DNA of 64,000 nucleotides, from NCBI RefSeq assembly GCF_018991925.1, contig NW_024732415.1, forward strand, positions 2,300,838 to 2,364,837. The letters are read 5' to 3'. Below, piece after piece: positions 49,501-60,300 of the stretch (the first letter of the stretch is position 1; every line of letters begins with the position of its first letter). The notes under the pieces are model-generated. The model made no database searches. It was not told the origin of the DNA and saw only the letters and a list, made by a program, of their open reading frames with translations. This DNA is from Homarus americanus (lineage: Eukaryota; Arthropoda; Malacostraca; Decapoda; Nephropidae). A program made the translations under genes and the position numbers.

Positions 49501-52500
49501 ATAATGTAAAAATAAGTAAGATTATTTTTGTCAACAGTGATGTACAGTAGTCATAGATCGTAAAGAATGTGGTCAGAGACTCTATTGTTCACTTTACTTT
49601 GCAGTGAATTATAAAGGTCAGTGTTCTTGTACTGGTCAGGTTGGAGCCTGTTCTTTTTTCACATTAATGGTATTTACATTTGATCTTACTCGGGCTGAAC
49701 ATTTAATATTATTAATGTACGTGTGAAAATTATTAACATAGTAGAGAAATGTATGTTATTAGCTTAGCGGTGTTGGAGGAGAATAAGCAGGTATTTTTGT
49801 ATGGCAGGTTTGGAATGAGTTTGTTGTCTTGCAGGTGTGGGCATTGCTATGGTGATTCTCTCCCTTATCACTGCCATATACTACAACCAACTCATGGCCT
49901 ACACAATCCACTACATGTATCACAGCATGGCAAGAGAGGTAAGCATCACTGATTCTTTGGTTGGCAAACTCTTAAGAATTTTGTTTACATTTGACATCTT
50001 TTATATGTGGTTCTATTGGAAGTTTTCTGGTGTTTAGAACAGGGCAGTCTGGTACATGCTAGATGAGCTGCATTTACCCTGGTCTATTACTGCAGTATAG
50101 TACAGTAATAGTAAGCTGATAAATGGTGAAATTATAAATTATATTAAGAATTGCGACAGTTCTACTGGTTCAAACTTACATTAAATGTTTTGTTTATTTT
50201 CTACCTGACCCCAAGCTGCATAAAAAATAGATACAGTACAATAATACAGTATAGTTGCCCAGTCTGCTGGCCCAAAGGGAGTCTAGAGATGTACTGTATG
50301 TCACCCTACTTATGAGGATTTATACATTTGTCAATATAGTTGCTTCACCTTTAGCTAGATAACCTCTAGAGTCTATACAGCCTGTGTATAATGACTGCAT
50401 TTATATGATGATAAAGGATAAAACTGGAACTTAGGGGTGTCTTTAACTCTCAAGTGTTTTACAATGAAGCACTGCTGACTGTGCCATCATATATGTAGAG
50501 GGAAGTTTACAGCAAGTCTGTGTTGTCCTAAAAACATTTCACTCTAGATTACTGGCTGATGATGTCCACCAATGACAAGCACTTGCAGTAGACTTACTGT
50601 ATACAGTATAGATTTAAATCTAAACATAATCCTGTACTCGTGAATTCTTCTCAGGTACCGTGGGCAACTTGTAACAGTGACTGGGCTAGAGAGAACTGCT
50701 TTGAAGTAGGTGGCTTATACCCATGTTCTCGCTACAACCTGACAGGTCCCACAGATTCCGTCAATTGTACCACCAAGAATGAATCCTCAGCTTCACAATA
50801 TTGGAAGTGAGTAAGAAACCCAGCCAAATAGATCCTTTTCAATGTATCTTAAATTCTTTGTTTTAATAAAAATTTACTCATGGCTATTTTGAAAGTACAC
50901 TATAACATTACAGTATGGTGTAGAGTGTTGAGGTACAACATCTCTGGTGACTCTTAAGAGATACAGGTACTTCAAATTTTCTTTTCATCAAGAATTTCGA
51001 TGTTGACTTCCATTATAATACCTGTACATCTTGAAAATTCTATGTTTTTCTACAGATTGAAGGGTGTTGATTAATATATCCTACAAAGAACATTACAGTA
51101 TTACCCATTAACTAGCTGTTGTGTATTTAGAAAATTAAGACAAAAATATATATATATACAGTATAAAGCAAAAATTATCCGTCAGTATTCGAGTTAATGT
51201 GGACAGACAAAATTACTGTACTTTAGATGTTGTGTCTTACAGCGTTTAACCTCTTCTTCAGATATGGAGTATTAAACCTGGACGAGCGTGGTCTTCAGGA
51301 ATTTGGTGAGATTGGTGAGATTGAATGGCCACTGATTGTGTGCCTCCTGATTTCGTGGATTATTGTCTTCTTGTGCCTGGTGAAGGGCATCAAGTCGTCA
51401 GGCAAAGTGGTGTATTTCACTGCCACTTTCCCATATGTCATTCTCATTGCACTGCTGGTTGTTGGTGTCAGGCTGGAAGGAGCTGTTGAGGTAAGAATTT
51501 TGTAATATTTTCTTGCCGTCCTATCAGTTAGTAAAAGCCTCGAGATGCATATACAGTAGAGCTTGATGTTAATAGTTAAGAAAATAGCATACAGCTATCA
51601 TATTACAGACTCATATAAGGCAAAAATCTTATTACTTGTACTGTTTTATTAGTAACGGGGGATTTGGAGGTCATGATTGTATTGAAGAGCACAGTTGTGT
51701 AGTTAAACAAATATGAAGAATAGAGGATTTAACTATGTTGGTTAAGACTTGCATAGTACAAATGCACAAGCTTGTTCATGAGTCAAAAATCATTATGAAC
51801 TGATTTCATTCTATTTATACAGGGCCTCAAGTTTCTGTTTATTCCACGCTGGGAAGAAATCTTGAATGTGACAGTGTGGAGAAAAGCAGCAGAGCAGATG
51901 TTTTTCTCTCTCTCTGTGTCATGGGGAGGACTCATCATGTTCGGTTCTTACAACAAATTCAGGAACAAGGTATTTGTCACATTAATTATATATCTTCAGT
52001 CCCATGTTTCGATAAAACAAATTCTTTTTTCTGTCTCATGGTGTATTCATGACCTATTGCTTCAGACTACCTATAGTGTACATATACCGTATACTAAACT
52101 AAAATTTAAAATGTGCATAATGGTGCATGCATAACTTAGAATGACTTCATATTGAAAAGTAATTGTATATTGTGTGATTTATGTTGTTCCTGCTGGTGCT
52201 GCCAGTTGCCAAGATACTCATAAAGTATTGAAATACCTTAGTCTAAATAATGTTTACCAAATGTGGTAATTGATATACTTGTATATCAACAACTTCCTTT
52301 TTCAGGTTCACATTGATGCCTTTATCGTGTCATCACTGGACTTCATCACATCACTCATTGCATCCATAGCTATTTTCTCTGTGCTGGGCGCTATGTCACA
52401 TGACCTCGGGATTGACATAAGGGAACTCGCTACCAGTGGTGTGTTTTCCATATTTCTTCATTTTAACCCTTCTATTAAAGTTTTGTGTTTCTTGAAGAAT

Positions 52501-52965
52501 GTTATAGTCATCAAGATTAATGTTTCCATACATGTGTGTGTCTGTATACTGTATATATTAAGATTCCCTGGAACTCTTTTAATTGTGTTGGTCTTAATCA
52601 GAATCTAATGGAGGACAATAGAAAAATTAAGATTTGAAGAATCCTGGTTTTGATGTTGCCAGTGGCAATAGACTGAGAGTCTACTCACTATATGCCCCCA
52701 AAAATACTGCTCTGAAAATACTTAATAAACTTTTAGAATAGCTGTGCATGTAGAAACAAAATTATATTAGTTGACATCAAAGAAAATTAAAGTACAGTGA
52801 CCCCTCCGTTAACGAACTCAATCCGTTCCAGAAGGTCGTTCGTTAACCGAAACCATTGTTTCAATGGGTTTTTGGGTAATTGGTTCCAGCTCACCGAAAA
52901 TTTCCTAAATTCAACAAAAATGGAAGAAAAGTTCACTTACTTTGAGGTGTGAATGTAGAAGGCTC

Positions 52966-53002
<37 letters not shown>

Positions 53003-56000
53003 GGATTTAGAATGGGGGTGGAGGAGAAGGAAGAAGAGAAGGCATTGGGGTGGAAGAGAAGTCACCCCATGGCGCCATTTCACCCATAAAATTTTAGCTC
53101 TCTTGGTGTAATTCAAGATTATTATCTTTAAATCAACACTGTACTGCATTATATATTGTCAATATGTAAAATATATTTCAAAATGACCAATAATTTGCTT
53201 GGAAACACAGAAAAAAAGCATTTAGTTGAAGAGAGTCTCAAGCAAGATGTTACCTCCAGTGAAAACAGAGAGAGACTAACTCCTGTTTGCTGTGTTAAGA
53301 GGCTGGATGCCGCGCATTAAACTAGTCACTTTACCTTCAATTATGTTCAATAATTGTTAAAATGACTAAAAAATTGAATATTAAACTTTTAAAATTATTG
53401 AATAGTATAAACTTCTTGATATTTACTAAAATAGTAAGGAATTTAAGCCCTAGAACCGATTAATGTATTGGCGGACTGATACTAAAGCTGGTTGCCCGGT
53501 CAGTGCAAGCGAAAACATGTTGAGGTCGGTTCGTAAGAACGTCGTTAACCGAATTTTTTTTCGTTAACCGAATTGAAGATCCTTATGGAAGGCAGTTCGT
53601 TAATCGAAATTACGTTAACCGAGGTGTTCGTTAAACGAGGGGTCACTGTACTTGGTGGAAACACAATTATATCAACAACAAAAAAACAACCAAAGCAGTG
53701 CCAACACATTCATGCACTCCACTGCTCCCTGACACTGATAACTGTCTGGTGTTAGGGTAGTTTTTAAGGTCAATTCCTTGTACAGGTTTAACTTAGCTAG
53801 TGGGGTGCAATTGTTACTTGGCACTTTGACAGTCTCACCATATCTTCCCCTTTTCCTACCTGGGTTCAGTTATACAAGTTAACTGTTGTGTGTATTAGGT
53901 CACAAGTGATGTTTGATCAGTTAGAGATACAAGAGATCAATTTAATCAAAATGGTAATAAAGAAATTTATTTTTCAATTGTGGCAGGTCCTGGTTTAGCA
54001 TTCATTGCTTACCCTGAAGCTATCTCAAGAACACTGCCAATCCCACAGCTGTGGTCAGTTCTCTTCTTCTTCATGCTTTTCACACTTGGACTGGACTCTG
54101 AAGTAAGTAACATTATGTTAATTATAATACGCTATTATCTGTGCTTCTGACTTCACTTTTCTTATAGGCATACAAAACAGAACATATAATGCTGTAGTAT
54201 AGAGCAATATTTTGTCTTTCCGTCCAACTATATATACAGTATGAGTCTATCTGCCAGTCTGTTAACATTTTGGTTTCTGATCCTTAACTCTAAGTTTCTC
54301 AGCATTGATAAACATGGTAGTAATGTATACAGTACAGTAGTTACCTTTCACTGCAGGCTCGTAAGCTAGCTACCATCTACTTACTGTTAATAGTCAAAAT
54401 CGTGAATTACAAACCCACAAATAGCAAGAGTTTACTGAATAATTCATATTATACAGTAGTGTATTCCTATAATTCATTCATTTTAATCTACCATATTTTA
54501 TGGCATATAAGACTCATCGCCATATAAGATGCACCCCCCATTTTAGCCAGGAGTATTTAGGAAAAACTCTTGTGTGGGTTTTCCTCCTGTAGCCATAGTT
54601 TTCTTAAAATAATATACAGGGGGGTCTCCAACTTCCGAACGCCCACCGATACAAACGGGGTTAAACTTGAAATGTACATTACGTATTTCATTTACCTGAT
54701 GACTTATTATTACTTTCATTTACTGTATATTGTCATCCTATTTCTTCTTTTGTCTTAAATCAAGTAATTTTAGATGTATATCAGGACTTAGGCTATGATA
54801 TACCTGTAGTGGGATTTTAAACATTGTTCTGTAAGTACAGTATGCACATAGCATGTGTTCCGACTTATGTACAGATCCGGCTTAAGAACATCCTCAGGAA
54901 CGGAACCCGTTCGTAACCTGGGGACCCCCTGATATACAGTACCAGTAAATGTGAGGAATAAATAAAAAAATACCAATAAATAAGTTAAAAAAAATACTGT
55001 GCAGTATTGCCAAACCAGTACGGTAAATAAAAAACAGATGAAAGTTTAATTCAGTCGCCATTTGCATATGCTCCCTGCTTCACCATCGCAACGCAGATGC
55101 TAACCCCACCAATTCCCTAGCAACCCTCCCCCCCCCACGTCCCGCCTCCTCCTGCTACCCCGGTAAGCCAGCTAACTCATGTACAAGGAAATGTATATTC
55201 CCTCTATGTGTTTGCCCTTAGGACAATTAAATTATTTCTTTTACTTTTTTCACCATATGTAGGATGGTGTGTGCATGTAACCGAGTAAAAATATTCTAAG
55301 AAAGTTACGTATATCTACCCGAAAATACGAGATAAAAAACACCCATAACACCAGTAGCCTGGTGGTTGTAGTAACAAGTCTAACCTGGCTACAATGCTGC
55401 CAACGATGTTATCTGATTCAAATGTGAAAAGAAAGTTATACGTAAATCTTCATTTGTATCAGGTATTTATAGATTTAAAAATAAATGTTACAGGTATGGT
55501 ATTAATAGATTGTAATGCTTGTAAGAGTTCAGATATGGTTACTGCTTAGCTCTGAAGAGTTGGGTGCCTGCCGTACGGATGTTAATCGTCTCAGGTTATC
55601 ATCACCAGTACAGTACAGTAGTTATAAATTGAGCTTTTGTATTTACAATATTATTATTTTTTTTTTTTAAATAAAAATAATGTACTAAAGTAAGCAATAA
55701 TATATTTTCAATTCTGGAGTTGGGTTAGGTAGAACTTAGCCTACTGGAGATGGCAACTGGGGGATTCATTAGCTTACGGGAAACCTCAACTTCACATATA
55801 GGACGCGGGCCAATTTTTTTGCCATTTTTCAGACATAAAAGTGCATCTTATATGCCGTAAAATATAGTATTTCATAATATATAACTAAATAATAATTGAC
55901 TTTTCAGGACCACTTGGTTATTTAAAATTCATTCTAAATTCAAATTGTTTAATTCATTTAAAAAAAATCCAAATTAAGCTGAAATCCGAATTTTACATCA

Positions 56001-57299
56001 TACATCAACCTAACCTGCGAGTTGCTTCTTTTGTTTCAGATTATCTCTAGTATCCATTAAATTCTTTTTATTTTATACATTTCCATATCTTTTATCCTCA
56101 CAGTTTGCACTGCTGGAGACCGTACTGACTGCCCTGTATGATAGCTTCCCAAGACTACGCAGCCGTAAGCTGCTGCTCACTGCCACTCTCTGCATTTCTT
56201 GCTTCCTCATGGGTATCCCGCTCTGTGCTTCAGTAAGTTGCGATTTCATTTAATTTTGATTTTTTTATCTAACATAACATACTCAGCCATGTCAACAGTT
56301 AAATTATGCCCAAGCGGCTAACGAGCTGATCAATGGCGAAGAGGATAAAAGTAAAATGGCTTGGTGTTCAAAATAAGCATTAATCTTTATCTGAAACTTT
56401 TTTGATAAAGAATAAAGACATATAAGCTGTTCTTTGTTTGGAAGGAATCATATTTGAAGAGCTAAGGGGTGTGTACCACAATGAAATGACCAGACTAAGC
56501 AGATATTAGAAGCAGTAATGAAGAGAACACAGTATCTCAGACATTTAAATGACAGCTCAAAGAACAAAGAATTTTATGGTTATTAAAATGATTTGCTTTG
56601 TTGAGCTGTAGACTAATTATAGTTAAAAAAAATTGTAAAGTGGTAAAAGGTTTGGAGTATAAAAGATAAGTTTCATGCATAGAACAATCTTTTGGCAGGA
56701 GGAAAACAAGGAATGGCTTTTACTATAGAACAGTATTACCTGGTAATTTGAATAGGTCATTTGTTTTTTCCAGACGGGTCAATACATATTCTACCTGATT
56801 GATAGTTTTGGAGGCGGTGTTGGTGTGCTGCTTGTTGCCATTTTTGAGCTGATTGCCCTTCACTGGGTGTATGGAGTCCGGCGCTTCAGTGAGGACCTTT
56901 GTTTTTTCCAGACGGGTCAATACATATTCTACCTGATTGATAGTTTTGGAGGCGGTGTTGGTGTGCTGCTTGTTGCCATTTTTGAGCTGATTGCCCTTCA
57001 CTGGGTGTATGGAGTCCGGCGCTTCAGTGAGGACCTCAAATTCATGCTGGGTTACACTCCCTCGATGTTCTGGAAGGTGTGCTGGGTCTTCATTGATCCT
57101 ATTGTTCTTATGGTAAGTAAGACAAACCTAAACCTTGGTAAAAAGATGTTATGAGAGAACAATACTGTACTGTATTTATGTTTCTGTTGATGATGAATTA
57201 TAAAGCTTTACTTACCATATTTTTCTGTTACTTATTCTGAACTGAGTTTCTATGCTGTAAAGGCAATATTTTGTGTGTGTGTCTAATCTCAATTTTGTA

Positions 57300-57345
<46 letters not shown>

Positions 57346-60300
57346 CTCAATTTTATATCTAAAGTAAAAATTAAGACATGCTAATACAAAGATCCACTTT
57401 ATAGTTGATAGCCATTACAGAATCTTGACTATTTATTGATTCCGTCCTTCTCACCTCCCAAGTAAAATACGTCAAAAAATTAACACTACACACTAATAAT
57501 AAATGATGTACAGATATGAACTTCTCAAAAAAAAAATAATAATAATAATAAAACAGTTCTGTTGGATGGTTGAAGGATTGTTTCACCATTAGCAAATGAT
57601 CCAATCAACAGTACTGGGTGAGTAAGGGTTAGTAAGTAAGGAGGGAAACCAATTCTCCAGTCTATCTATAATCAAACTAAGAACTCTTTACTTATAAGAG
57701 GGTTGGATGCTTTATCAGTATCTCTTCTCTCATTGTTAGTTCTTCCAGTCAAATTTACACAACATATCCTGCTATAGTTTGTCAAGCTCTATATTGTTCT
57801 TAGTAATTAAGTATTTCATTAATATTTTGTCATTTAAGTACTGTACAGGTAATAAAGGGTGTTTCCATCATTAGACCGATAATATGATGAATAGTATGTG
57901 TTTTCATTTCAGCTTACATGAATTTGAAATTCCTAAATTAAATTTAGAAGAAATCAAGTAATACTGGAAAATGAATTACAGTAAAAAATCTATGCCAAAT
58001 TTTGTACATTGAATTATGGTAACTTTCTGTGTACAGGTTATATTACTGGGTTGATTAGTTTGGAGTTCTACTCTCTAGTGAGTAGTCATTATGTGCTTGA
58101 GATCTGATGTGAACTAGTACAGTACTAACAATAGATCCATGTTCTTACTGGTTTGTTATAAAAACCAATAGATTTACAAACATCTAGACAAAGACACAGA
58201 TCATATACTTACCATACCCTGTGTTAACCCTTCTGTGGCATGTTGTGCTGGACCTTTAAGAGTGGCACTGTGGTTCCTCTTGCTCTTGTTCATTTCTGTA
58301 AACACATCATAGCATTTGGCCAGCCCTTCACCATTAGTCCTGAAAAATAATGTACAGTCCAGTCTTGTGTTTGTGCCATGAAATACATGAATGTGAAACA
58401 TAAAATGTCTAAATGTAAACCTTATTTTCAGCTTCTCTTTATCTACTCGGTCATCACCTGGAGTAACCCAACATATGGCGGTATCGTGTACCCAGATTGG
58501 GGCATTGCTATTGGTTGGTTCTTGGCTGCCATTTCAGTAGGCATGATCCCTCTGGTGTTTATCATCTTTACCTTTAAGATGCTCGTCACAGGGGTAAGTT
58601 TTACTCTTTATACGTACTGTATATCCAAGTTCTAGTTTTTGTCCACTTTGTATTTGGCTGTTATAAGACATGAGGAACAAATGGAGAAGGCGATGTCCAT
58701 CACTTGGTGAATGCTGGATGGGCCACCTTTTGAACAGTACAGCATGTCCTTAAAATTCACTGGGTTAGGTTCTCAAAATGGCCGCGAATAGCCAAGTCTA
58801 CGAATAACATTTGCTGACCAAAGGGGGGTGGGGGTGTTAAATTCTTACTCGTGTGCAAAGGAATGCATATTCCCTTTATGTGTTTGCCCTTAGGAAAATT
58901 AATTCTTTTACCTGTATTGTATAGATGCACACACACAAAACACATAAATAAATAACAATGGGAAAATTCTCTCACAAATACAGGGGTGTAATCAGAAACA
59001 AAACCACAAAATGTGTTAAAAATGTGGAAGTCTACCCTCAAGTCAACTCCATGCTTTGTTATTAACTTTAATAACAAAGCACAGAGTTGAATAGAGGGTA
59101 GACTCACATTTTTAATAAATTTTGTTTTCCCACCTGCAGAAATGCCACCAACTGTAAAACTACCCTTAGACACTCTTGGGTACATCCAGGGTGTCATCCG
59201 CGAATAATCGAGGTCCGAGAATTGTCAGGGCATGCTGTACAGTATTATAGAAAGGCCACAAAAGCTGTTTCACTTCCATGGAATGCCATTTCTGTACTGG
59301 TGGTGCATGGGAAAATCTTGTGTGTAATGTACTGCACCAGAGACCTAAGCCAATTCACTTGGTGGATATAGGCATTGGTCAATGTCAATTTTCCCCAGGG
59401 GAGGGTGTTGGGGGGTGGTGTGTGCTGTTGCCAGTTCTGGCTTGTATCACATTGAAGTTACAATATGTTATTTTTTTGTGGTGGCCAATGCTTTAATCAC
59501 TGTCTGAAGTCTAGTATATAGTGTATACAGTTCATAACTTTGCCATAGGTTAGCAATGCAAGTCCTGTACCATACATACCCAGGAGTTGCCAACAGTGCA
59601 TAACAAAGACATAACCGACCATCTGAGTAGCTAATGAGTCAATCAGTGGTGAAGAGGATAACGTAAGGAAAATGTTGTGAATTTATGAGCACGTGCTAGA
59701 AGTCAGTTGTAGGTTTAAGATTGTAAGGCACTGTCATTGGCACTGTGTGGCAGTGACATCATGGATGATGGTATTGGGGATGTGACACCCCTCAAATAAT
59801 TCTGTCTGTTGGTACAACTGTACAGGATACAGGTTTAGAACTAAAAATACCACAGAAAAAATTAGAGTAAACGTGGCCAGAATCCTGAAAATTATGCAAA
59901 TGTTACACACATGGGTTGAAATTATGCAATCATTGAGGTTAGGAATTTCTGAAAACACCTGAATAATAACAAATTTAGAATTATAGTATGGGCCTTTAGT
60001 GTACAGTAATAGAATTTTCTGTAAATTTTCACAGAAAGAGAGTGAAGTCATCCTTACATAAAGAACCTCGATAAATATTAAATAACATATGCAGTGAACT
60101 CCAGTCAATATTTTATTTAACCTTGATGAGATGAATTAGCATTGTTGAATTTCTAAATGTACTGTACTGTACCTCTTAAAAAAAGCAAAGTATTATTATC
60201 CTAGAAAAGATATCATCTCATTCAGTTGACTATCTAGCTGATGTTTCCTCTTATCATACACAGGAAACTCTCCCAATAATGGACTAATTTGTACAAGCCC

